In this document: positions 45,546 through 56,499 of the stretch, one piece after another
Layout of the letters: each line of letters opens with the position of its first letter
Numbering within the stretch: the stretch's first letter is position 1
Source: Lasiosphaeris hirsuta
Taxonomy: Eukaryota; Ascomycota; Sordariomycetes; Sordariales; Lasiosphaeriaceae
Assembly (NCBI GenBank): GCA_030549175.1
Contig: JAUKUA010000003.1
Span: 6,138,001 to 6,202,000, forward strand
Direction of reading: 5' to 3'
DNA: 64,000 nt
Program-made: the position numbers and the translations under genes
Notes under the pieces: model-generated
Database searches by the model: none
The model's input: only the letters and a program-made list of their open reading frames with translations
What the model was told of the DNA's origin: nothing

Positions 45546-46662
45546 CTTGTCGTAAGGGCAATCTGGCCGCCAGCTCTGCAGCTCTGCCATGTCCTCCCCT
45601 CAGCCGATGCGTTGCGTCCACGAAACTGACGCCGGCGCTCCGAATACCTAGTGGCTATGTTCGAATTTAGTGCTAGTCGGAAAAAGTGAGTAGGACCTAA
45701 CTATGTACCTTGGGTACGCGCGGTACGTCTTGATACAAGCAACTTGTTTTGAGGGAAAAGTTTGTAGAGCCCAAAAAAAAATTTATTTCCACCAGGTCAG
45801 ACCCCCGGAGCAGAGGGCGAAGCACCATCCTTCTGTCATGAGAGAGAATTCTACGCCCTCTCACCAGAAGCGAATACAGGGCGATTCTCCGTCAACAGAG
45901 GACTCCCCTAAAGATCGTTCCTCCACCCTCCTCTTCGGACTGTACATGGCCCCTCTCATCACGTGATGGTCGTAGCGACATGGCCACCACTACTAGAACG
46001 ATTACAAAGGGGAACAGCTCTTCTAGTGTGAAAAAGTGAATAACGACCGTGCCTCTAAACAGAGTCATCGAGGCGTTTAGAACACGTAAGTAGCCCATGC
46101 ATTCGGATACATGGAGTTGGAAGGCATGGAGGCTGGGCCATGCAAGAGTGGAATACAGCCTGGAGGCCCGGGGCTACATGGAACCACATCGACAGATCCA
46201 CATCTGTTAATTCTCTAACCTGTGGGATGACAATTCCTTTCGGGCACAGACGCACACAGCTTGCGGCCAACCTGGAGTGTTCGCCTACCTATGTGAAATA
46301 TCCGGCCTAACACACGCCTATAGTTTCATTTTATAAACCCCCCCTCCAACTCTCTGACCTATCCTATATCCCCGTAGTATAAATTACCTTCTCCTCTTCC
46401 TCCCAGACCCCAGGAGGGCTAGGTATACCCCCTTTCGATTATCGATTCTAGGATTTCTTTGGGTAAAACAACTTCATCTCGTTGGTTGATATGGCGTTAA
46501 TGTGAAAGAAGGTGAGGTGCCTTTAGTGATGCAGCAGTTTGGAGAACGGCTTAGAAATCAACCCCAACCCAACCCTCTCAACTTCTCCCACCCCAGCCGG
46601 AACCCCATCGTGACATGCAACCCACCTTTAAAGCGTGCGTGCAAGTCCTGCTGGGCTCGGTT
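45546..46662. other. no gene recognised
   Basis: Frames of under 90 codons without motif. The 3' flank of the AAA+ gene lies at the right end. Confidence 0.4.
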
Positions 46663-48840
46663 TTACATCTCATAGCCTCCGCTCAACAGCTCGTCAAAAG
46701 TGCCGTAGTGCGATCCGCCTTCGCACCGGTATGAGCCGCTCTCCTCCCTCACCCACTTGAATCCCATCGGGCACGGGTGCAGCTCTGTAAGCTTGTCCAA
46801 CTCCTTCTTTTCCTTTCTCACCTTCTCCTCCTTGGCGGCCAGCTCCTGCCTCTGCTTGGCCAGCTTGCTCTGCCGTTCTCGCAGTACCTGCGCCCAGTGC
46901 TCCAAGTCCAGGGTGCGCCCGCTCTCCGCCGCCCGCGCCATCTTGGACCGCAAACGAGCGGCTGCCTTCTCCAGCTCACGTACGCCGGCGCCCAAACTGC
47001 GGATCTCGGCCCGCTGTTGCTTTGGCGCCTGCTTGCCCCGCTGGGGTTGCTCCCATACCTCGTCCAAGACGCCGCTATCTCGCCTCGCTCTGCCCGTAGA
47101 CGACTCGTCGCTTTCCGACACATCTGCTTCGTCGTCATCGGCAGCATCGCCATCGTCGCTGCTAGAACGGCCTTCCCTCGTGGCCTTGGCCTTCTCAGCG
47201 GGAGATTCCTTGGCCACCTCCGGTGGCTCGGCGTTGGTCTCGAGCTTCCTCTTGACCTGCATCTTTATCTTGGGCTGGGGCGCAGGTACAGGTACAGGTG
47301 CAGGCGCGTGGGGGTGGTGGGAGGCCGGTGTCTCGTGGTGGTTCTCCGGACTCGTGGGGTTCTCGCCCCTCGTGTATATGGATCGAGCCTCTCGCTCCGA
47401 GTCCATGGCAATGATTTCGTCCACGATGATACCTCGGACGACCGAGGTAGGCGGAGTGGAATCATCGTCCGTCTCCATGAGACGGAAGCGGATGGAAGAG
47501 GCAAGTGTGCCGACGTCGCGCCCGTTGCCCCAGAAGGGGAGCTGGCTGATCTTGCCGAAATACGCCTCGAGAAAACTGACGAGCGGTGTCGACTGCTCCA
47601 GCTCCTCGGTCTCAATATCCAGGGCTACCATGCGCTTGAACAGCAGCTGGGCACACTGGCCGGGGGTCAGCGGGTCGAAGTTGATGACCTCGGGCAAGCG
47701 GCTGGTGAAGCCCGGGTTCGTCGCCATCAGCTGGTGGATGTCCTTCTGGTAGCCGGCGAGGATGACGACCAGCTTCTTGCGGTACCTTTCGCTGCCGAGC
47801 AGGTTGATCATCTCCACCACGGCCTCACGGGTGTACGACCCTTCGTCGAGCTTGTAGGACTCGTCGATGAACAGCACCCGGCCCAGGGCCGAGTCGAAGA
47901 GCTTGGTCGTCTTGGGGCCCGTATGCCCGACGTATTCGCCGATGAGGTGTGTGGCGGACCGGTCCATGACTTCTGGGGTGGCGAGGAAGCCCATCTCGTA
48001 GAAGATCTGGCCAATTCTCTTGGCCGCCGTGGTCTTTCCAGTACCTGGCAAAAAACCCCAAAAAAAAAAAAAGTCTCTCTGTCAATACGGCTTTCTCCTT
48101 TCTCCATTCGAGAACACGGACGGGTAGAGCGGTCAAAAGGGGCTGGGTTTCTCACCTAGGGGCCCGCAGAACAGGAAAGTAAAGGGTATCAACTCTCGGG
48201 GGTCTTTTCCGCGGGACTTTGTGTTCTTCACGACCGTCTGGCACCTCCTCAGGCGGCTGATGAGCGCCTCGCAGCCCACGAAATCCTCAAAGTGCTTTTC
48301 CACGCTTCCTCCTGGCTTGGTCGCCCTATCCTACCCCTCAATGTCGGCGGCCACCAGCATGTCCGCGTCGCTCCCGCCGGGCTGCTTCAGCAGCCGCTGG
48401 TGCTGCGAGAGCTTGGTTCTGTCGAGGAGGATGTCGATCGGTTCTGGTTTTGCGGAGGGCTCGTGATCGGGATCCTTTACTTCGTTCTCGACAGCTTCTT
48501 TTCCCCCCCGAGACTTGGAAGTCTCGCTGCAGACGATTTCCGGCAGCTCACTTGAAGATTCATAATCCGAAGACATGGCTGCCTCCGGACCGCTGAACGA
48601 ACTTCTGACTCGGTCTGGTCCGACCGGCTGGTTTCGCCGTCGGTGGCGTCCTGTTGGGATGGGTCTCCCTCGCCAAACGATGCTTCTCCGCTCGTCGGGG
48701 TCTTTCCATCCTCCAGCTTGGTCGGCCGTCGCATCACGTCTTCTACGGCCCAGGCCTGCATAATCCACTTATCGTCCTCCACGTTAATACCGAGCGTATA
48801 AGCAACGACTAGGTATATACCTTCTTTGCAGGTAGCTATT
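46663..48840 (-). pseudogene. CbxX/CfqX-type AAA+ ATPase, last AAA module, one in-frame stop, 5' truncated
   Basis: The final exon (48044-46663) is joined to the preceding one by a 111-base intron (48155-48045) inside the P-loop: GPLG then TGKTTAAKRIG. Further AAA+ features are GRVLFIDESYKLDEG (Walker B), KLVVILAGYQKDI (sensor 1 strand), a GFTSRLPEVINF arginine-finger region, an acidic linker, a coiled coil and the closing PMGFKWVREESGSYRCEGGS typical of multi-AAA fungal CbxX-like proteins. Upstream, EKHFEDFVGCEALISRLRRC is in frame, but a TAG at 48331-48333 cuts it from ADMLVAADIEG. A further frame change separates this from GIYLVVAYTLGINVEDDKWI near 48800. These proteins usually carry two or three AAA modules; here earlier ones are missing. 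The last module would be active if translated. A real gene with unrecognised splicing remains possible. Confidence 0.75.
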
Positions 48841-51800
48841 GAGGTAAAGGATGTCGATATCAAGAAGAGAGGAAGGAGGAGGGAAAAATACACTCCAACC
48901 ATTATAATAAATCTTGTCAAGTATCGCCTCATCTTTAGCAGGTCGGACATTGGACGCCTGCCTTCTTGGCCTCCAGGTTCTGCTGGTATAGGACCTAGTC
49001 TATGGCACAAGTGTTGATGTGCGCCATCTGGCGCGCATGGAAAGTATATCTGGCGCCGCGACCTTCTACACTACCTGACCGGCGTCTAAAAGTGGGCGGA
49101 TGCTCTTTCTAGGGGAGCATAGAAGAACCCGAAGTTCAGTCTGCAGTGGAAAGATTCATCAAATCTTGTCTGCCAGCTGAGGCCGATACCCTCTCCCCCG
49201 AGTCGAACCTCAAGACAAAAATGAGAGGACTATCCAGGGGGAGGCAGCCCTCAAAGAGCCAAAACAGGCTGCATCTGGGGGATTGAGACCGAAGCCACAG
49301 GCGTCTAGAAGGGCGAAGAAGTTGAAGCAGAGAAGACGAGCGGAGAAGATCCTATGTTTCAAAGTACTAACAGCCAAGACTGCTCACCTTGTTCTGGCTG
49401 GGGGTATTGGGATGCTTATCCCCACAATTGCGCCCCGCCTGTTGACTTTTCGACTTGCGCTTCCCCTTGCTCACATTGGCGCGCTCTAGGTGTTCTCATC
49501 TGCCCTCACCCTTTCTCTCAAAACAAACAAGCGCGCCCGTGAAAGTTCCCAGGAGGACAACCTAAAAGTTACACGACTAAAAAAAGGGTGCGAGAGTGGG
49601 CGAGCCGGCCGCATTGAGCTATAGCGCCTGTTGAATGAGGACTTGTCAGAAATTGATGGAGCTCTGTCACGTCATACTACTCATACCAACTCCTTGGCAA
49701 ATCGAGAGAGAGCCTTTTTCGATGCCTTGCTGAACACCCTGGACGCCTTGGACCATGTTTACGGCTCCTCCCCCGTTTCTGCAAACGGCTCGTTGGTGGA
49801 CAACACTGAGCCCTCAGAACATGATTCAGGTGCCATTTGGACACTACTGATACCTTTAAGGAGGTCCTTGACACCTTTGAGAGCCCTCCAAGAGTCTATA
49901 TAAGGATTCCCAGGGCCTCACTAGCACGTCACTCATTCTTTTTTTCGAACTACCTTCTGGACGACGTGCTTAATGTAACCAACACCTCGGCAGAAATTAT
50001 CAAGGCATTACTTGAAGTCCTTGAGGCTTTGATTGAGCCATCCAAAGGCTTTCCAGGTACCACATGTCCTGGCACATCTTCCGAACATAGGGGTGGCTTT
50101 GCTTGTGGCACTGCTGGTGACTTTGTGAAATGTGGATCAATGGAATTGGTCATGGGACTTTTGACTGTGGAAGCTCGAGTCGCAGCATTGGCTGCGAAAA
50201 TGAGTAAGGAATACCTTGATCAAAGGTCACCTGCAAGACCATAAAGAAAGGAGGTGACTTCAAGGTTCTGGTGTAAAACCTCGTATTTAAGCGTACCTTA
50301 GCCTTAGCCGGAGTTTGGAGAATGGGGAAGGGAAAGGGGCCCGGGCCACTCAGCCCACCCAGCTGGGGAGCCGGGGCTGATTGACATGAGCGAATGCTAT
50401 TGGCCAGCCATTCTTAAGAAGGAAGGCGAGGTCATCACCCCACCGTCTCACCATGATCGTTAGACGCAGGCCCAGCACAGGCTAGAGATTACAGTGGAGA
50501 CCGAATTCAGTGTCCAGAAATTTCATGTTCATTCTCCGCACGGGCTAGTTCACCATTTTGTGCGGATCACACAGTGCGTCGTAGCTCGCTTTGTACAGCT
50601 ACAGTCGTCTCCAAAACAATGGGATGCATCAGCCGCTTTTGGCGCTGACACGGTTGCGCGGCTCGGCACCCGTACCATCACACCAATCAGGGCTGCAAAG
50701 CAAGATCTTTTAGGCTCACAAGGAATGCTAGCTAATTAGATGTACATATCAAGGATATCGACCCAGTAACTACATAAGTATGTATTCTTATCAAGCGAAG
50801 CGGCGAAACACATTCTAGTACTCCACTCAGCGAGGGTATTGGCAATAAGCGAGCCAATCGCCGAAGGGCTCGGCACTCATCCTTGGACCAATCGAGGGCG
50901 AAAAACTCTGCAGTTCAAGCTATACAACACTTTACACACTGTAAATTGAAGCAAGCTTTATTGCTTCGCTCACTTCGTGTTAGAACACTGCATTCACAAA
51001 CCAAACTTAAAGCTTCGCTTCAAATAATGATACAGTAATTTATTAATCGGTCGCGGGAATGTCAAGTTTAGGCGTATAACAAATATATGTCTCCTCTCGA
51101 ATCTCTGGAGTCGACCTGGTGGACTAGCCAACCCAACCGAGTCCTGGTTATAACATGTAGGCATGATATTTGTGATATGGATCGGAGGTATGGCGTCGGA
51201 GAGGGACGCTTGCCACTTCTTCTTCCTACGTTCTGAGTCTTACTATTCTTTGGCAGAGATCAACTTACGGATCCATGGTAGCACGTCCCCGTGAGTCCTT
51301 AACATATTGCCCTCCTCAGCGTAGTCGACAAGCTTCGTCAAGACATTAGTATCAAGTTTGTAATACTTCCTATTATCTAGATCCCGCCAGTAATAAGTAC
51401 CTTAGCATAGAGGCCCGGTGTACCGTATGAGACTGTAGACTTCTTTCCAGACAGTTGTCAAGCCTGTTAGCTTCTTGTTCGTCGAGGAGCTCGGCCCTCT
51501 CTGTAAGCTATATAGCCGTTATCCCTCCTTGTCTTGTAGTCTGTTACGTCTTCACGGTAACTTGTTATGTAGTCTCCTTGTAGATGAACGAGATGTCGAT
51601 CCTCAGTTACCTTTCGTCACGGAAGAGATGGTTCCAGGCCACTAGCTGGTTCTCTACAAACCCCCCAATCGATGTCTAGCTCGTCGAAGCGTTTTGTCAG
51701 ATTTCGCTGGGGGCGGTCGGTAACGGATACGGTAGCGTTCATCTTATCCGGTTCGTAGCATTTGTTTCGTGGCGTCTTTTTCTCCAAAAGCTGCAGTAGC

Positions 51801-52652
51801 TTGGGCTTCAAAGTTTGGTCCCAAAAAGCGCTAGGCGCCAGCACGAGGTTCTGTTCTGTATCGTTGGTAAGCTTTGTCTTCCTTTCTTTAATAGCGGCTT
51901 CCACTCAATGGAATAATGGATGCATGTGGGTGGGGACTCGTCATATGGCAGGTTAGGGTTCCAGTCGACGGGCTGGAGCAGTGGCAGTCCTGGCCTGCCT
52001 CTTGGCTGGTTCTGCTGGGCTGTACTTGTGCTGCGGCTGTCAGACGCCTCGCGACAGGGGGTCCGGTAATCGAGATCATTCTCGTTATACCGCTGGTTTA
52101 TATCAAAGGCTGGGTTAGAAATGGCGTCGATTTCTTAAGCCGCAGCTGGCAGTGGAGGCGAATGCTGGCGATGATGATGACTCGAAATCCTGACCTGTGG
52201 CAATTCTCAGTAGCCTTGGCCGTATCGACCGAAGAACAGCCGCCTTGGACCCCGCGCTCGAAGCTTTCGATCGCGACATTGTCCAAGCACAAATTAGCGA
52301 CAAACCGGCGGGGCCAGTTAGTCACGTGGATAGCCGGCGGTTGCTAAAATTAGCTCCCTCAGAAGAAACCTAGAAATAGGGCCCCTAACTCTTTGCCGAC
52401 TGGCCCGAGCTCGGAAGATCAAGGGGCCAAGACCCGCCTCCACATCTTCCCGCAGCGGAAGGCGACCACTCATCCTTTGGCGGCCAAAAAGCCGAAGCCA
52501 GTGCGGCGGCTAGTTAAAGCCCACCAGAGCGATGATCCACGGCGTCCTATCATCCTTAACCAATACCTTTTTGTCGGGTATCAGCCGCTCGCACTGCGCT
52601 TTCCCATTGGCCCTCTCAGACCAAACTCGACCACTGTGCCGCCAATTCGTCC
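48841..52652. other. long region without a recognisable gene
   Basis: No supported gene. The minus-strand frame 51904-51617 (ERKTKLTNDTEQNLVLAPSA, RPQRNLTKRFDELDIDW) looks coding in composition but has no ATG and no known relative. The region 49837-50244 is similar in doubt. A hairpin GAAGCAA...TTGCTTC lies at 50948-50967. The stretch 50740-51550 is AT-rich. Confidence 0.4.
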
Positions 52653-54766
52653 TTGTCGTTCTTCTTCTGCCAGAATACCGACGGCCGTTTAAACAACGCA
52701 GTCGCCGTTCTTAAAGGACTTACATACCTCCTACTGGTCCAGGACGTCAGTCTTATTTCGTACCTCAAGAGTGACTACAACCGGATGGGTAAGGACATCT
52801 TCAATGACACTAACGCTTTCCACGCGCTGTCCAATGTGTTCAGGCAGATGGTCCAGCACTCACGATCGGAAACCGTATACTTGGCTGTTGACGCTCTCGA
52901 TGAATGCGAAGACAGTCTGCCCGGCCTCCTTAGCCTGGTTAGGGAAACTGCTGTCCAAGAAAATCGTCTGAAGTGGATCCTGACGAGCCGTAACCGGGCC
53001 GACATCGACGAAAACCTCGCGCTTGAAAACCAGGGAGCAAGGCTGAGCCTGGAGGCGAACTCGCAAGCCGTATCCCAGGCGATCAAAACTTACATCATTC
53101 ACAAGGTAGCCCAAGTCTCATAACTTCGATCCAGCCCTGTCCAGTGAGCCAACATTCAACAAAAGCTGCTCGAGAAGGCTGAGGGTACCTTTTTATGGTT
53201 CGATCTAGTACTGCGATCTATCCATACTGTCTTAGCCGACGATGCTGTTCGCCGTGTTGACGAGATGCCGCCAGGCTTACTGCCGCTTTACGACCGGATG
53301 ATGAGAGATATTGGCAAGTCTACGAGCGACTACCGAGGCTCGTGCCTTGCTGTGCTTTCAGTCGCAACCATAGCGTACCGCCCGCTCCACATTCTCGAGC
53401 TCCGAACGCTAGCTGGGCTTAAGTACGAAACTGCTGACCTAGAGAAGATTGTCGACATGTGCAGTTCCTTTCTCACGCTGGTGGACAACCACGTCTATCC
53501 GATTCACCAGTCGGCCAAGGACTACCTAGTCAGTGACACCGCCGTCGATAAGATTTTCCCGTCTGGGAAACACGCTGTTCAGCGCAGCATCGTCGGCAGA
53601 TCAATTGCGGCCATGGAGAATACACTACAGCGAGATGTGTATCAGCTGGTGCATCCAGGAGCGCTCACCCGTGACGTGGAGGCGCGGCCACCCACGCCTG
53701 ATCCTCTACTTAGAATGGGATACTCCTGTGTATACTGGATCGACCACGCCTGTGAAACGGATAAGGCCGCCTTACAAGGCTCCCGACGTAGCCAGCTAAC
53801 AAATACTCTTAAGCGGCATATCGTGAGATCAAAGAAGAGTATCCAACTAAGAGACTCAATTGAGACGTTCTTCCAGGACCACTTCCTTCACTGGCTTGAA
53901 GCGTTAAGTCTCCTCGGTGTTATCTCGAATGGAGTTCTCTCTCTTGCTAAGCTTAAAACTATTTTCGAAGGAAGTTCCGACGCCCATGCTACTTTAACAG
54001 CAGAAAACCTAAATCGCCAGATTAGATAAGGGTAGACGCTTTTATGAGCCTTATCGAAGACGCATATCGGTTCATTTTATTAACCCGGTGGCTTATCGAA
54101 CAGGCGCCATTACAGACATACATATCAGCATTACTCTTTACTCCGGTTGGCAGTATCATCCGTCAAATGTTTACCAAGGAAGAGCCTGACTGGATACTGA
54201 CAAAGCCGGTGGTCGAGCAAGTCTGGAGTCGATGTCTTCAAACATTCGAGGGCCATAGCGATTCGGTCAGGTCGGTAGCATTCTCCCCGAACGGTAGCCG
54301 AATCACCTCTGGATCGGACGATCGCACCATCTGCATCTGGGACGCAGGGTCCGGCAAGGAGGTGCACTCCGTAAAGATGAGACATACCCCTAATGGTCTT
54401 CGTTTTGAAGACTTAGGTGATTCCGGACTGTGGCTTAGAACAAGTGCTGGCGACATCAAACTTGAAGATGACGGACCCAGCAGGCATGACAGCTGCGGTA
54501 CTGTTGGCGGCACTTCTTACATGATCCAACCTAACAGCCAGATGACTTCAAATGAGCAGACACCATCTAACGGAATAAGGCCAAGGTGGGATCTTAGTGG
54601 CGATGGTTCCTGGATCACGTGGCGAGGCCGGGGATCGATATGGCTTCCACCTGATTTCCGACCTGGGGAATCAGACGTTTCCAGAGATGGATCGGCAATT
54701 GCTATCGGCCGTCCGACGGGGCGTGTGGTAATTTTGAGGATGTCCATGGACGTGTCATTCCCCTAG
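52653..54766 (+). pseudogene. broken NACHT-WD40 NLR reduced to one WD repeat
   Basis: The NACHT core is readable: SFFFCQNTDGRLNNAVAVLK, then ETVYLAVDALDECEDSLPGL (Walker B with D-E-C) and WILTSRNRADID. It continues after a break near 53110-53170 as LLEKAEGTFLWFDLVLRS and RRVDEMPPGLLPLYDRMM, then IAYRPLHILELRTLAGL and HQSAKDYLV. A second break near 54030 precedes [20 protein letters not shown], the standard link to WD40 arrays. Only one WD40 repeat follows ([20 protein letters not shown], ending [11 protein letters not shown]), then the usual C-terminal cap ([36 protein letters not shown]). The P-loop segment expected about 30 residues before SFFFCQ is not recognisable. Loss of Walker A, two frame breaks and an array of one repeat make it a pseudogene. 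Confidence 0.75.
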
Positions 54767-56499
54767 GCATTCTGAAGCACATGTCCATCTTTCTTGTGCT
54801 AGCATTCCCATCCGGCGTATGTAATACATTTTGAGGTTCTTCTGATTCAGCATCTATATTTCTTTTTGCTAGCTTGACACCACAAGGGCCTGGGAGGACA
54901 AATTAATTTATGGATTTGAAGAAATTCTAGAACTTTCCAGCATGCTGAGATGTCCCATGTATTTACATCGCTTCGAAGACGTCATTCTCTCCTTAAAAGG
55001 TGATGATAACCTAATGAGGCAAATACCCTTTGTGGCGATATTTTGCTTGATGTGGCGGCGCAGTGATTTCTGGATTTAAGACGTGCGGCTGGTGGTAGCG
55101 GTATCGTTAGAATAAGCAAGTCAGAGAGCATCGTACTGTATACTGTACAGTATGTAGAGGTGATGCAACGAATCGTAGAAATAATCATTCGTGCCGTCAG
55201 GTTATTTTCGGGTGAGGCGTCTCTAGCTGACCTGAGCTAGCCGACGAACAAATGGTTATATGGTATAATTACATCGTGGAGTAAGTAAGTACTGACGCAG
55301 TGTGAGGGTCACTGTGTTGATGGCTAGATGCATAGGTGGTCTGTGCGCTGATATGCTAAAAGAAGAAAAAGGAGAAGCCGATTTCGCTAGTGACTATGTC
55401 CATGCACGCTATCGTCCTTGTCATAGCCAAATACAGTCGTAGCTACAGTAAAACGAGTTTCCTCGTTCCAATTACCAGCATCCGGAAAAGCTTCATCCTG
55501 ATTTTGTGTTTCTGATGACTGCGCATTATGAAATTATCAGATTGCCGATATATGCACATCTGATTGGATAACAGCACTTTGTCGGACCGAGGTTGCGTCT
55601 GGCACTTGGTTGGTGTGGTTTACACAGGCGCCGAGCCGCGCGACCCTTTCAATGCCAAAAGCGGCTAGTGGACTCGTCCATCGCATGCGGCTGCTGCAGC
55701 TAATTCTGGCTGACATGTACCTGGTACGGAGTGGGCAGCGATGCACTGTGTCAGGGGTGGAACTGGCCCGTGCGGAGAATGCTTGAACATTAAAAGCCAT
55801 GGAGACTGATTTCGGTCTCTGCTGTATTCCAAGGCACGTCAGTGCAACTCAAGTAAAAATAGGATGGGAAACATGCGGCGACGGCAAGACAAACTCACGT
55901 GGATGTAACAAGACTCCAAGCAAGCAACTTGGTCATGGGAAGTGCGACGCCTTGTTTCATGCCCTTGGCTGATCATCAGTCCAGTCTGTCCAGTCTGTTT
56001 CCCCAACCAACATCAGAAAATCATGGACTTGTCACATTGTTCCTGTCGCCAACCCACCAGCCTGCAACCTGCTGCACCAAAATCGCTGACGCTCACGCAT
56101 ACCGCTCTGCCTCCCGTCCCTCTTTGTCTGCAATTGGATGCGACACTGCATTCAGCCCCGCTCGTGATGCCAATACGATGTTCAGCCCCCAGCAAAGCGC
56201 CAAATCCATTGCCATCCGAAGTCGCCTCAGTCATCGCGCCACAACCTGGGGAATCACACTTGCCCGAACAACTGCTCAGTCCTTGGTACCCATCAGTGGC
56301 ATGGAGTTAAATGATCTTTTTCACTGGTTGATCAGCCCGGCTGCTGCCGATTCAAGTGCCGGCCGGCCATTCTATAAAGAGGTACATGGTTCTGCTGTCT
56401 CTGTCTACCCTCCCAAGCCTCCGTCCCAGCTAGATAGCACAATCTATCTATAGCTTCTGCCTATAAGATCGAGACATTACCTTACTCAAGGGAAGTGCC
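54767..56499. other. no gene recognised; promoter side of the Cys-rich protein gene
   Basis: No supported frame; 55899-56453 has no motif. A perfect 12-base palindrome TACTGTACAGTA lies at 55141-55152. Confidence 0.4.

Noticed and set aside
46757..48159. Plus-strand frames of 331 and 460 codons opposite the AAA+ gene
   Set aside because: They are antisense shadows; the minus strand has P-loop, Walker B and correct splice borders.
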